DNA from: Bradyrhizobium sediminis
GTDB lineage: Bacteria; Pseudomonadota; Alphaproteobacteria; Rhizobiales; Xanthobacteraceae
DNA: 64,000 nt
Assembly: GCF_018736105.1 (NCBI RefSeq)
Contig: NZ_CP076135.1
Coordinates: forward strand, 4,028,001 to 4,092,000
Direction of reading: 5' to 3'
The notes beneath the pieces were generated by a model, which worked only from the letters and a program-made list of their open reading frames with translations, was not told the DNA's origin and searched no databases. Numbering within the stretch: position 1 is the stretch's first letter; each line of letters begins with the position of its first letter. A program made the translations under genes and the position numbers. This document shows, piece by piece, positions 8,523 through 17,400 of the stretch.

Positions 8523-9584
8523 TCAATTTTCGAGCGGTAACAGGCGGACGGCCTCCGGCGCGATCAAGAGCCCAACCCGCTCGCCGGCTTGGGCCCCGAT
8601 GGTGTTCGGCGCATCGACGGTGAGAAATCTATCGGACGCCCCGCTGACCACCATGCGTTGCCGGTCGCCAATGAAGCTGACGCTGTCGATGGTCCCGGAG
8701 AGCGGCGCCGCTCCCTCCTCGACGACCCGGATCGTTTCGGGGCGAACCATGGCGACCGCGGCCGCTTGGCTTGCGTCGCCGCCGATCGGCTGTCGCCCGC
8801 CCGGCAGCACAAGATGACCGTCTTCGATCGGCGCCTCGATGATGTTCGCGGCGCCGATGAATTCCGCTACGAAACGGTTCCTAGGCTCGAAATAAATCTC
8901 GCGCGGCGTGCCTATCTGGGCGATCGCCCCCTTCTGCATGACGACGATGCGGTCGCCGAGTTCCATGGCTTCGGACTGATCGTGAGTGACATAAATCGTG
9001 GTGATGCCGAGCGCACGCAGCAGCCGGTTGAGTTCGCCGCGCAGCCGGTCGCGCAATGCGGCGTCAAGCGCGGTAAGCGGCTCGTCGAGCAGCAGGATGC
9101 CCGGCCGGATCGCGACCGCGCGCGCCAGCGCGACGCGCTGGCGTTGACCGCCGGAAAGCTGGTCGACGCGACGGTTCTCCAGCCCGGAGATGTTGGTCAG
9201 CGCCACCAGTTCAGCGACGCGCGATGCGCGCTCTTTCCTCTCGATCCCCCGGATCTTCAAGCCATAGCCGATATTGTCGGCGACGCTCATATTGGGAAAT
9301 AGCGCGTAGGACTGGAATACCATACCGACGTTCCGCCGCTCGATCGGCACTGACGTTATGTCATTACCGTCAAACATTACTCGGCCGCCTGCATCCGGCA
9401 ATTCAAGCCCGGCGATGATGCGCAGCATGGTGGTCTTGCCGCAGCCGGAAGGACCGAGAAGCACAAGCGTTTCGCCGCGGGCGATGTCGAGGGTCGCGGG
9501 CTCGAGCGCACGCGTGCCATCGGCAAACGTCTTGCCGCAGGTCTCGATGCGCACCGATGCGCCATGCCCGGCAGTTGCACTCAT
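8523..9584 (-). CDS. ABC transporter ATP-binding protein (PotA/FbpC type)
   Basis: A 353-residue ATPase subunit of an importer. Walker A is GPSGCGKTT, the signature LSGGQRQR, Walker B ILLLDEPLTALD, and the H-loop THDQSEAM. A C-terminal TOBE-like regulatory domain occupies about residues 275-350. This architecture is shared by spermidine, iron(III), phosphonate and sulfate importers. It lies 2 bp from the downstream end of the first permease and overlaps or abuts the phosphodiesterase, so the operon is compact. Confidence 0.92.
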   Translation of the reverse strand: MSATAGHGASVRIETCGKTFADGTRALEPATLDIARGETLVLLGPSGCGKTTMLRIIAGLELPDAGGRVMFDGNDITSVPIERRNVGMVFQSYALFPNMSVADNIGYGLKIRGIERKERASRVAELVALTNISGLENRRVDQLSGGQRQRVALARAVAIRPGILLLDEPLTALDAALRDRLRGELNRLLRALGITTIYVTHDQSEAMELGDRIVVMQKGAIAQIGTPREIYFEPRNRFVAEFIGAANIIEAPIEDGHLVLPGGRQPIGGDASQAAAVAMVRPETIRVVEEGAAPLSGTIDSVSFIGDRQRMVVSGASDRFLTVDAPNTIGAQAGERVGLLIAPEAVRLLPLEN

Positions 9585-9586
9585 CC

Positions 9587-10366
9587 TTATTGCTCCTTAT
9601 CGACAAACATCTGCATCGCGACAAGCAGCGGGATGATCATGACGAAGAAGATCAGCGTATAGGCCGAAGCCACTTCCAGGCGCATTGACGCATAGCTGTC
9701 GGCAAGGCCGATCGGCAAGGTCTTTGTCAAAGGCGTGTGCAGCATCCAGGTCAGATTGAATTCGCCGAGCGAGAGCGTCACCACCATCAAGCTGCCTGCC
9801 AGAATGCCGGGCACGGCATTGGGGACGACGACGTCGTGAAAGCGCCGCCAGGGCGACGCGCCCAGCGATGCCGCGCCTTCGTCGAGCGTCTTGATGTCGA
9901 CGGTTGCAAACACCGCCATCACGGATCGCACCATGAAGGGCATCGTGAAGATGACATGTCCGGTGAGGATAAACAGCCACGAGCGGCGAAAATCACTGAA
10001 GCCCTGATAGGTGAACAGCAGCGCCAGCGCGATCGCGAGCCCGGGAATCGCCAGCGGCAGCGTGATGATTTCCTCGACGATGCGCGATAGGCGCCCTCCC
10101 CGCACGTGCAATGCGTAGGCCGCCGGTACCCCCGCAATCAGCGTGACGGCAAGGGTTGCGAATGCAATCAGGAACGACAGCAGGATAGTGCCGGCATACA
10201 AGTCCCAGACCTGAAACACCCATTGCAGCGTTACCCCCGACTGGATGCCGCGAAAATAGTTCACCGTGACTCCGGCGGAGATCGACAGGATCGCGGGCAC
10301 TACCAGGAATGCGGCGACGAGCAGTGTGAACAGGAGCTGGCCAGCAAATATCAGGCGATCGCGCAT
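9587..10366 (-). CDS. ABC transporter permease
   Basis: A 259-residue inner-membrane permease with about six hydrophobic segments and the cytoplasmic EAA loop (DEGAASLGASPWRRFHDVVVP). The start is taken at 10366 (MRDRLIFAG), 4 bp after the stop of the neighbouring permease gene. The longer open frame to 10486 overlaps that gene and begins with an arginine-rich unlikely stretch. It pairs with the second permease to form the transport channel. Confidence 0.88.
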   Translation of the reverse strand: MRDRLIFAGQLLFTLLVAAFLVVPAILSISAGVTVNYFRGIQSGVTLQWVFQVWDLYAGTILLSFLIAFATLAVTLIAGVPAAYALHVRGGRLSRIVEEIITLPLAIPGLAIALALLFTYQGFSDFRRSWLFILTGHVIFTMPFMVRSVMAVFATVDIKTLDEGAASLGASPWRRFHDVVVPNAVPGILAGSLMVVTLSLGEFNLTWMLHTPLTKTLPIGLADSYASMRLEVASAYTLIFFVMIIPLLVAMQMFVDKEQ

Positions 10367-10370
10367 GGTC

Positions 10371-11186
10371 TCATCCAGCCGCAGCGACCGCGCTGCCGCT
10401 GAAAGAGCGGGCAAGCGCCAGGATCGCCCAGGCGACGATCCCCAACCCGACCGACAAGGCAGCCGATGTCGCGAAATTCGCGGCAAGCGTGAACTCGGTG
10501 TAGATCAGCATCGGCAGCACATCGATATTGGTCGCCAGCGTGAATGCCGTTCCGAATGCGCCCATCGCGGTCGCAAAGGCAATTGCGCCGGAGGCAAGGA
10601 AAGCCGGCCCAAGCGCCGGCAACACCACATCGCGCTGCACGGCCCAGGGGTTCGCGCCAAGCGAGCGCGCGGCTTCCTCGAGGCCGACGTCGAGCTTCTG
10701 GACCGCCGCCATGATGGTGAGGATGACGCGCGGGATCGAGAAATAGAGATAGCCGAGAAAAAGCCCGTAGATCGAATAGGCGAAGACCAGTTTCTCGCCG
10801 AACATGCGGTTCGAGAGATCGCCGATCAGGCCCTGACGTCCGGCGAGCAGGATGATCAGGAATCCGACGACCACACCGGGAAACGCCAGCGGAAAGGTCA
10901 GCATCGCAATCAGCACGGCCCGGCCGGGAAAGCGATGGCGTTGCAGAAACATGCCCGCAACGGTCGCGATGACGAGCGTGACGATCGTAGTTGCCGCGGC
11001 CAGCAGAACGGTGTTGATCAGGGTGGCCCGGTAGCGAGGCTCGGTCAGGATGGCCAGGTATCCGGCCATTCCTTGCGGTCCTTCGGCGCCCGTCACCACC
11101 AGCCTTGCCATCGGCAGCAGAAAGAACGCCGTCGTCAGCGCGGCAAGCGGCAGCAAACACAGCCAGACGAAGGATCTATTCCGCAT
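10371..11186 (-). CDS. ABC transporter permease
   Basis: A 271-residue inner-membrane permease with six predicted membrane segments and an EAA loop (LEEAARSLGANPWAVQRDVVLP) facing the ATPase. It sits 38 bp downstream of the binding-protein gene. The two separate permease genes are typical of FbpB-split, PotBC or PhnUV-type importers. Confidence 0.88.
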   Translation of the reverse strand: MRNRSFVWLCLLPLAALTTAFFLLPMARLVVTGAEGPQGMAGYLAILTEPRYRATLINTVLLAAATTIVTLVIATVAGMFLQRHRFPGRAVLIAMLTFPLAFPGVVVGFLIILLAGRQGLIGDLSNRMFGEKLVFAYSIYGLFLGYLYFSIPRVILTIMAAVQKLDVGLEEAARSLGANPWAVQRDVVLPALGPAFLASGAIAFATAMGAFGTAFTLATNIDVLPMLIYTEFTLAANFATSAALSVGLGIVAWAILALARSFSGSAVAAAG

Positions 11187-11224
11187 GAACCAATGGCACC
11201 CCTAAGACGAGGTACCATACTGCA

Positions 11225-12233
11225 TCAGCGGACCTCGGCGAGATAGCGGTCGACGAAGCCTTTTTGCATGGTTTCCATCTGGCCCCAGTCGACGTTCTTC
11301 GCTCGGGTATAGTCGCTGTCCGGCAGGAATTTCTTCTTGACCGCCTCCGGCAATTCGATCGGCCGCGCCGGACGAAGATAAGCATTGGTCCAGATCGCCT
11401 GCCCCTTGTCGGACAAAAGATAGTCCAGCACCTTCTTGGCCTTGTCCTTGTCTGGCGCGTTCTTCACGAGGCCGACGACATAGGGATATGTCACCGATCC
11501 TTCGCAGGGTATCACGAACTCGAAACTCCCCTTCTCCGAATATTTGGCGCGATAGGCGTTGAAATCATAGTCCAGCAGGATCGGCATCTCGCCGGAAACG
11601 ACGCGGGCATAGGACGTCTGCTTGGGTACGATCGGATCGTTCTTCCGGAGTTCCTTGAAGAAGGCCGATCGCGGGATCGAAATTGGCCGCGGAGCCGCCG
11701 AGCGCCATGTTGATCGCAACGGCGCCGACATATCCGACGGCAGCCGACGATGGGTCGAGATAGCCCACCATGCCCTTGTAGTCCGGCTTCAGCAAATCCT
11801 TCCAGCAGGCCGGCACCCGCTTGCCGCCGAGCGCGTCCTTGTTGACGAACAGGCCGAGCGTGCCGGAATGAATCGTGGTCCAGTAACCGTCCGCATCCTT
11901 CAATCCGGGAGCAACCTGGTCCCATTTGGCGGGCTTATAGGGCTCCAGCGCGTCCTGGGCCTTTGCCTTCATGCCGAAGGTGACGCCGAAATAGCCGATA
12001 TCGCCGACTGGATTGCTCTTCTCGGCCAGAATCTGCGCAAGCGCCTGACCGGAGTTTTTGTTGTCATGAGGGATATCGTAGTTGAGATCGGCCTTGATCG
12101 CCTTCAGCATCGAGGCCCAATCCGCCCATTCCGGCGGGCAATTGTAGCAAATGACATCAGCCGCCTTGGCGGTTTGCAGTGGCGCTACCAGCGACAGCAT
12201 GAGCAATGTCAGGGCAAAACGGACGGTCTTCAT
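11225..12233 (-). pseudogene. ABC transporter substrate-binding protein gene, frameshifted
   Basis: Reading from 12233, a signal peptide (LTLLMLSLVAPLQTAKA) leads into a periplasmic-binding-protein fold that is in frame until GGSAANFDPAI. The rest of the protein (FFKELRKNDPIVPKQ to DRYLAEVR) continues in another frame and stops at 11225. Removing one G of the pair at about 11666-11667 (minus-strand ATCGGCCTTC becoming ATCGCCTTC) restores a ~335-residue protein. The fold resembles the iron/polyamine/phosphonate binding class. Either the importer lost its receptor recently or the base is a sequence error. All other genes of the operon are intact. Confidence 0.8.
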
Positions 12234-12446
12234 GCTGATGGCTCCGATTTCCAGGGAGAATATTCGCCAGGAACGATTTCAATGCTAGCAGGCTGACCAA
12301 GTATAGGCCGCGTATGAACTATTTGCGACAGTTGCATTTTGCTATGCAGCAAAGTCAGGAAACCAGCCGCTTCGAATTCTCGTCAGACCCAACGGCTGGC
12401 CTGCGGCAACCAGGAGCTGGACATCAAGCATCCAGACTCAAAAACG

Positions 12447-12477
12447 AAAAAAGCCCGATGGCCGTCAGGCCACCGGG
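12447..12477 (-). terminator. Intrinsic terminator downstream of the GNAT gene
   Basis: On the minus strand GCCCGGTGGCC and GGCCATCGGGC form a stem of about 11 bp (12453-12477). A run of six T (12447-12452) follows. It lies 40 bp after the stop of the acetyltransferase gene. Confidence 0.75.
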
Positions 12478-12516
12478 CGGGAAAACAGTTGCGGAAGGCG
12501 TGGAAGGCCCGCGTTC

Positions 12517-12945
12517 CTATCTGATCGATTTGCGCCAATACAGCGTGTTCGGGTAACCCCATGGATATGACGGCTGGTACAACCGATAGCCGGCACGGAT
12601 GAAATTGTTGGCAGAGGCTGGATTGTCCGTGGTATCCGAGACCACAGAGCTCCATCCGTTGCGACGAGCGCGTGATTCCACTGCACGCATCAGCCGCAAC
12701 TGAAGCGCGTTGCCACAGTGTTTCTTCAACACACCGACCCGACAGAAATATCCCGAATTGTGAGCGCGCGTCGATGGAACCATGCCGGCAAACGCGATCG
12801 GGATCATCTGGTGAAAGCCGAGCCACCAATGCCCGAGTTCGAATTCCGGTATCGGAGCGCCATCAAAGAATGTCAGGCGATGCAGATCGGTGAGCGTATC
12901 CGCGACTTCATCGTCGTGTCCATCGACCTCACGTATCCAGTACAT
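12517..12945 (-). CDS. GNAT-family N-acetyltransferase, phage-associated type
   Basis: A 142-residue protein with a GNAT-like core (ending AVESRARRNGWSSVVSDTTDNPASANNFIRAGY, read in parts). The acetyl-CoA loop is poorly conserved. The ATG at 12945 has a perfect GGAGGT site at about 12951-12958 and is preferred to the GTG five codons upstream. I recall similar proteins beside terminase genes in bradyrhizobial prophage remnants, and terminase pieces do lie at 13.5-14.1 kb. The substrate is unknown. Confidence 0.72.
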   Translation of the reverse strand: MYWIREVDGHDDEVADTLTDLHRLTFFDGAPIPEFELGHWWLGFHQMIPIAFAGMVPSTRAHNSGYFCRVGVLKKHCGNALQLRLMRAVESRARRNGWSSVVSDTTDNPASANNFIRAGYRLYQPSYPWGYPNTLYWRKSIR

Positions 12946-13105
12946 TGGCCAGACCTCCACAAACCCTCGCCTCTAAAGTCACTTTGCTCCAACGCGCGTC
13001 GCGCTTTGTGCCTTCCCCGAGAGATCCGACAGGCCGCCTCAAATAAAGTCTTCTTGCCCAATTTCTCTATTTTGAAGACAATGCGGACGAAGGAGGCTCC
13101 AACAC

Positions 13106-13453
13106 ATGACACCGCGTTTCGCCCATCAGGCCAGGATCCTGGCCGTTGGATTCCTTTTGGGTTTGTCCGCCAGCTCGGAAGCCGCCGATTCCAGCGAGCT
13201 GAGGAATAGAGGTAGAGCCATCCTTCAGCAAAATTGCGGTCGCTGCCATGCCATCGAAGCCGCTGGCGAGAGCCCGCTCAAGCAGGCTCCGCCGATGCGC
13301 GATATTTACGCCCGGTTTGCACCGCGAGAACTGCAGGCAGAACTAAGGGAAGGCATGGTTTCCAGGCACAGGGCGATGCCGCAGATCGACTTTTCCGACG
13401 AGGACGTCGATGCCATCCTCGCCTACCTCTATGCTCTCGCGACACGGAAATAG
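13106..13453 (+). CDS. Small c-type cytochrome
   Basis: A 115-residue exported protein with a signal peptide (residues 1-27, ending SASSEAA) and one heme-binding CGRCH at about residues 44-48. A probable axial Met lies in HRAMPQIDF. It belongs to class I cytochromes c and acts in periplasmic electron transfer; the partner is not evident. It is transcribed opposite to the surrounding phage-remnant genes, so it is either a passenger or an older host gene. Confidence 0.85.
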   Translation: MTPRFAHQARILAVGFLLGLSASSEAADSSELRNRGRAILQQNCGRCHAIEAAGESPLKQAPPMRDIYARFAPRELQAELREGMVSRHRAMPQIDFSDEDVDAILAYLYALATRK

Positions 13454-13511
13454 CGTTGTCCGGAAATTCGGGGCCGGGGCACACCAGCTAGTTTCCGGAC
13501 GGGCGCCAAGC

Positions 13512-13913
13512 TCATTTGCCAAGCATGACCTTGATGCCCAGCCACACCGCTCCGACAAAACCGGTGACGATCACTGTGATCATGGCCTTGAATGTATAAC
13601 TCTGCATGCCCCTGAAGATGATGACGCCGTCGCCGGGCGTCTCGATCTTGTCGCTGAATACCCGGAATTGGTGACCGAGGCCCAGGCGAACGATCTTGCT
13701 CTCGATCAGCCGCTTGGAAGATTGCGTCAGCGTCCTTTGCGCTTCGCGAATGCAGACCGCCAGCGTGCCGCGCTCAGCCTGGCAGGTCTCGACCAGCAAT
13801 TCACCGAAGAAATGCGATTTTCCCGAGCCGCGTCCGCCGTATACCCCTTTGTAGCGGGCGGGCGCGAGCAGCGGCTCGAAGATCTTAGCTGTCGGGATTT
13901 TCAGGATGGACAA
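13512..13913 (-). pseudogene. Truncated phage terminase large subunit, fused to a membrane segment
   Basis: The first ~100 residues match the N-terminus of terminase large subunits, with Walker A GGRGSGKSHF and an adjacent CIREAQRTLTQSSKRL. A normal protein has more than 400 residues. Here, after FRGMQ, the sequence switches to a hydrophobic segment (SYTFKAMITVIVTGFVGAVW) and stops at residue 133. The start codon is TTG at 13913. The nuclease half is missing, so packaging function is lost. A deletion joining the terminase to a small membrane-protein gene is the simplest reading. Confidence 0.7.
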
Positions 13914-14133
13914 TGATACGCTCGATTCTGTGGATCAGTTCAAACGCGCCGTCGTTGCCGTTCTGAATCGCCTGAGGCGCCTTGCCCCAGCCGCGATCCA
14001 GAATGGCGTTGGCCGCGGAGACGCGCGCCGCTGCCGTGGCATCCTTGCTGCGCATGACGCCGACCAGCACGTTGAGCGCGGTTCGGGTGTGGCTTCGCGC
14101 CAGCGAGCGGATTTCAGTGAGTGCTTTAGCCAT
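13885..14133 (-). CDS. Terminase small-subunit-like protein
   Basis: An 82-residue, helix-rich protein (MAKALTEIRSLARSHTRTAL). The ATAAARVSAANAILDRGWGKAP motif is common in phage small terminases and DNA-packaging proteins. Its stop overlaps the start of the truncated large subunit by 29 bp. Its start overlaps the stop of the 60-residue gene upstream. The arrangement small subunit then large subunit is the standard phage order. Confidence 0.6.
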   Translation of the reverse strand: MAKALTEIRSLARSHTRTALNVLVGVMRSKDATAAARVSAANAILDRGWGKAPQAIQNGNDGAFELIHRIERIIVHPENPDS

Positions 14134-14308
14134 CTTCAAACCGGATTTCTTCGGGATTTGCCCCGCCATATTCGCAAGGCGACGTGTCGGCATGATCCTC
14201 GGCGCGATCTTCGGGCCTTGCGATTGAGTGAAAGACCAGCCTGGGAAAACCGGCCGGCGCGCGGTTGTGTTTCGGTCGCGGCATGAACTGGATGATCTCG
14301 GCACTCAC
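14126..14308 (-). CDS. Small conserved hypothetical protein (SAEIIQF family)
   Basis: A 60-residue soluble protein beginning SAEIIQFMPRPKHNR, with an acidic tail. I recall relatives scattered through bradyrhizobial genomes near mobile or phage-like DNA. The GTG start at 14308 has GGAGGG 6 nt upstream. It overlaps the stop of the tiny gene before it and the start of the next gene, so the four genes look translationally coupled. No function is known. Confidence 0.55.
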   Translation of the reverse strand: MSAEIIQFMPRPKHNRAPAGFPRLVFHSIARPEDRAEDHADTSPCEYGGANPEEIRFEDG

Positions 14309-14376
14309 TGGAATCCCTCCCACACCGCGATGGTGACGAGACCCGCCAGTGCGAGCGCTATCAGATATGAGGTCAT
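14305..14376 (-). CDS. 23-residue single-span membrane peptide
   Basis: A tiny ORF encoding MTSYLIALALAGLVTIAVWE plus three residues, nearly all one transmembrane helix. AGGAGG lies 4 nt before the ATG. Its stop overlaps the next GTG start (GTGA). A strong ribosome site plus the overlap chain supports translation. The function is unknown; small phage membrane peptides of this kind include pinholins, which is speculation here. Confidence 0.45.
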   Translation of the reverse strand: MTSYLIALALAGLVTIAVWEGFQ

Positions 14377-14714
14377 GCGGCCTCCTGCCTCGGTATGAAT
14401 GAAATGTGCGGCATGATCGCTTGAAGCGATCATTTCCGGCGCGAACCGTATCCCAAGCGAGATCCGCATGGCGGATCGTCGCGGCGGGGCCGCGTGCGAG
14501 CGTGGACTCTTGCCACGCCGCGTGCCGGCGCGTTCGCGCGTGCCGGCAAAAAAATAAGCGTGAACAGAATAGTGGGAACCGTCTTTCGAACAGATCATCC
14601 ACCAGATCAACAAGGCTCGGACGGCGGCCCGCTTGCGACGCTTCTGGCAGCGGTGCATGGGAGGATGTGGCGCCATGACGTGCGGCCGCCGTCCGATTCG
14701 GCAAGTCAGGGAAC

Positions 14715-14810
14715 GAAAAAGCCCGCGGCCGGTTTCCCGGCGCGGGCTTTGTTGGTCTTTGCGATGATGAATATATGCCGGTGATTTGCCCGACGTGTCA
14801 AATTTTTTGG
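14715..14810 (-). ncRNA. Repeat copy A: candidate small-RNA gene with terminator hairpin
   Basis: This is copy A of a ~90-bp repeat found three times (also 17724-17811 and 18292-18383). Reading leftwards it shows TTGACA (14801-14796), a 17-bp spacer, GCATAT (14778-14773), a predicted start near 14766, a GCCCGCG/CGCGGGC hairpin (14747-14721) and TTTTTC (14720-14715). The conserved unit runs from the A/T tract before -35 to the T-tract, as expected for a self-contained ~52-nt RNA gene. It also follows the phage genes and sits just after the stop of the 468-residue gene, so a mere shared terminator is the alternative. Confidence 0.45.
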
Positions 14811-14867
14811 ACACCGATGAAGCGGAGTTCCGGCGGCGCCGATCGAGAGGCGGCGGCCGATCCGCAG

Positions 14868-16274
14868 CTAGCTCCGCCTCTGGAGGAACCAGGGCTGCAT
14901 CTGGTCATCGCGATCGAATCTGCGAGGATCGTCGTCCAGCGGAATCGACGCTGGGTTCCGCAAGGCGAGGCCAGCCAGAAGATCGAACAAGGCGCCGTTG
15001 GAAGATGCACCGGATTTTTTCGGCAAGCTCCAGAACTCATGTGGAAGCGGCACCATCGGCTTGCCGCTGAAGATCCCCAGCAGCGGCGCAGGTTCTGGCG
15101 GATCCGGCGGAACAGCATCGGGAGGCATGATGGCCGGGAAAGCAGGGTTGACGACGCGGCTCCGTAGCCGCGGATAACCCACAGGCCGCGGCCCGCTGGG
15201 CATATTTCCCGATTGATCGCCATAGGCGGTTTCCTCGTTCGAAAGACCCGGTGCGCTCACGCCGTGCAACTGCGGCCTCACCTCCGCATCCCCGACGAAA
15301 CTACCGAGGACACCTACGGGCCCCCTCCCGGCGGCACCAAAATTGTCGGCGGCGCCTGTACCAACGGCCGGCCCTGGCACGTTGAAGGCGATGGGTGACG
15401 GTGTCGCACCAGCAGAAACCCGCGGAAAATTCCCGAAGAAGTCGCCAGCAGGCGAATATACCGCATCCGGTTGGAACGCCGGCGTAGGCGCGCCGTGTAC
15501 CGCAGTCGGTGCTGAACCGTCGGGAGCCGAAGATTTCCGGTACTTCTCCAGTTCACGCAAGACCGGAGAACGGGCATCGCCCAAGCCGCCCGCCGGGGCA
15601 GTGCCCCAATTTCCAAAGCGCCCATTGAACGAGTTCGGACGATTGGGTACCGGAAAACCATCGGCTGGAACAGCAGGCCCTGCCGATACATCCAGAGGAA
15701 AGGGCATCGGCGTCGAGGTGTTGATGGAGTTTGCTAACGGCTTCTCAAATCCAGGGACGCTCAGAGATCTGGTTTCTCCACGTGCTGGGTCGAACACAGG
15801 TTGATGATCGAGTCTTTCCGGAAACTCCGCACCCGGCCCAAAAAAGCCCGCACGTTGCAGTGCCCCGCCGGCAAAGGAGTTACTGTTTTGGGATATTGGA
15901 CGATATTCATAGCCGATCGAATCCACCTCGTCGGCAAAGCCCTTCATCAGCGCCCACCGCGAACTCAAATCATCGCCTTCGGCGACGATCGTATGTGGTT
16001 GATTCAGAGAGGCTCCGCGACCTTCGCCCGCTCGTGCTCTTAGCCGTTGAAAGGGTGAATCGGTGTTTTTCATGCCGTCCGAGAGATACTCCTCACTGAC
16101 CGCCGCCGCCAGTTTATCGATATTATGACCAAACCCGTTTTGGGGAATGCCCTCAAGCGTATGATGGTTTCCCTCGGAATCTATGTAGTTCAGCACAATG
16201 TGATAGCCAAGCACCGAGCCCTGATAAGGCACCGCCGAGGCATTAGTGTAAGTGAGGAAGATTTTTTCGGACAT
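14868..16274 (-). CDS. Hypothetical protein with an NSNSF-motif N-terminal domain and Pro/Gly-rich tail
   Basis: I do not recognise this 468-residue protein. Residues 1-145 look like a folded domain with GYHIVL (His25) and YRPISQNSNSF near residues 125-134, followed by GGALQRAGF. The layout recalls NlpC/P60- and LRAT-like thiol hydrolases, in which NCNSF carries the catalytic Cys; here that position is Ser131. Residues 150-468 are rich in Pro, Gly, Ala and Ser and appear disordered. No signal peptide or membrane segment is seen. It ends 58 bp before repeat copy A. Confidence 0.7.
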   Translation of the reverse strand: MSEKIFLTYTNASAVPYQGSVLGYHIVLNYIDSEGNHHTLEGIPQNGFGHNIDKLAAAVSEEYLSDGMKNTDSPFQRLRARAGEGRGASLNQPHTIVAEGDDLSSRWALMKGFADEVDSIGYEYRPISQNSNSFAGGALQRAGFFGPGAEFPERLDHQPVFDPARGETRSLSVPGFEKPLANSINTSTPMPFPLDVSAGPAVPADGFPVPNRPNSFNGRFGNWGTAPAGGLGDARSPVLRELEKYRKSSAPDGSAPTAVHGAPTPAFQPDAVYSPAGDFFGNFPRVSAGATPSPIAFNVPGPAVGTGAADNFGAAGRGPVGVLGSFVGDAEVRPQLHGVSAPGLSNEETAYGDQSGNMPSGPRPVGYPRLRSRVVNPAFPAIMPPDAVPPDPPEPAPLLGIFSGKPMVPLPHEFWSLPKKSGASSNGALFDLLAGLALRNPASIPLDDDPRRFDRDDQMQPWFLQRRS

Positions 16275-16286
16275 TGCTGAGATTCG

Positions 16287-16682
16287 CTACTTGTGGACCC
16301 GTGAGGCGGTCTTGAAAGTCGATCTTTTTTCGGGAACCAGATACGTGAAGCTGGCCCGCATGTAGTCGCTTGAGAAATATATGAAATATTTTTTGGAGAG
16401 CGGATTGTAATCTATCAACCGAATGAAGCGTGATCGCTTGACTACTTCCAACAAGGCATCCGTCTCACAATCGTGCAGCGGAAACGATCGCTCGTTGAGA
16501 TCGTCATACGGCGCAAGCCGGTTCTCCTCTCTTAAAAGAAGATTATCCAGCTCAACCACAAACGCAGAAGCATTCGCAATACATGAACCGAAGTCGCCGC
16601 GCGCGCTCGTCACCGGCGCCACGCACAGAAAGAGCGCGCCAAGCGCCGCCCGCCCAGCAACGTAGAAGATGCGATTGGACAT
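16287..16682 (-). CDS. Hypothetical secreted protein
   Basis: A 131-residue protein starting MSNRIFYVAGRAALGALFLC, a plausible signal peptide cleaved after VTSARG. The mature part has two Cys (GSCIAN and LHDCETD) that could form a disulfide. It ends 12 bp before the 468-residue gene and may be co-transcribed with it. The open frame continues to 16892, but the extra 70 residues are arginine-rich with no signal, so the internal ATG is preferred. No family was recognised. Confidence 0.5.
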   Translation of the reverse strand: MSNRIFYVAGRAALGALFLCVAPVTSARGDFGSCIANASAFVVELDNLLLREENRLAPYDDLNERSFPLHDCETDALLEVVKRSRFIRLIDYNPLSKKYFIYFSSDYMRASFTYLVPEKRSTFKTASRVHK

Positions 16683-16962
16683 TTCCGTATTCCCCAGCCT
16701 AACTTCTGGCATCCAGCACGACATGTCGCGCTGTCGAACCCACTGCCATCCGAGGTCGCGGATATCATGGGCCACGGCAATCCCGGAGGACAGATGTGTC
16801 TTCAGAACGATGTCAATCTTTCCTGCTTCGTGGAGACTCTTCGCACATCTCCTCCTCAGCTGTCGCCGATAATCCCAGGAGATCTTGCGCAAGAGAACTG
16901 GCCGGCCCGCGCGGGACGACGACCTTTGGATTCAAGACTACTTGGCCAACCAAGCCCTCCTA

Positions 16963-17400
16963 TCAACCTTTTTGAATCACTTGAATTAACCGAACAAGAA
17001 CCGCAGCGATGAATACGATGTAGAACAATTTCCACGAAACGGCCACGAATTCGGAAACGAGAAGCGGCATGTGGAATCTGTAAACCGCATAAAACGAAAA
17101 GCAGTCCACGATCCTGCAAAAATCGCGATGCTTCAGGTTAACGATCGTTGCGCCGACGGAAGTTATCGCCGCCAACGAGAGGGGGCCAAATAGAAGGAAT
17201 TTCATTCCGACGCCGAATGTTGGCACCTCGTTCGCCACCTTCCGATCTGAAGCAAATGGCGCGAGGAAAAGTACGGCCAACACATAACTCGCGGCCAACA
17301 TTGAAGCCGCGAGCATGGGCAATCCATCAATGAAACGTTTTTCAGAGACAACCCAGCCCGCAAGCACGGCCATGACCAGGAGACATTTCAGACGCGTCAC
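16963..17400 (-). CDS. Hypothetical integral membrane protein
   Basis: A 145-residue protein with about four hydrophobic spans (around residues 5-20, 28-48, 66-88 and 118-140). A Cys pair occurs in HRDFCRIVDCFSF. It belongs to the same minus-strand run of lineage-specific genes as its two downstream neighbours. I see no recognisable domain. Confidence 0.5.
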   Translation of the reverse strand: MTRLKCLLVMAVLAGWVVSEKRFIDGLPMLAASMLAASYVLAVLFLAPFASDRKVANEVPTFGVGMKFLLFGPLSLAAITSVGATIVNLKHRDFCRIVDCFSFYAVYRFHMPLLVSEFVAVSWKLFYIVFIAAVLVRLIQVIQKG

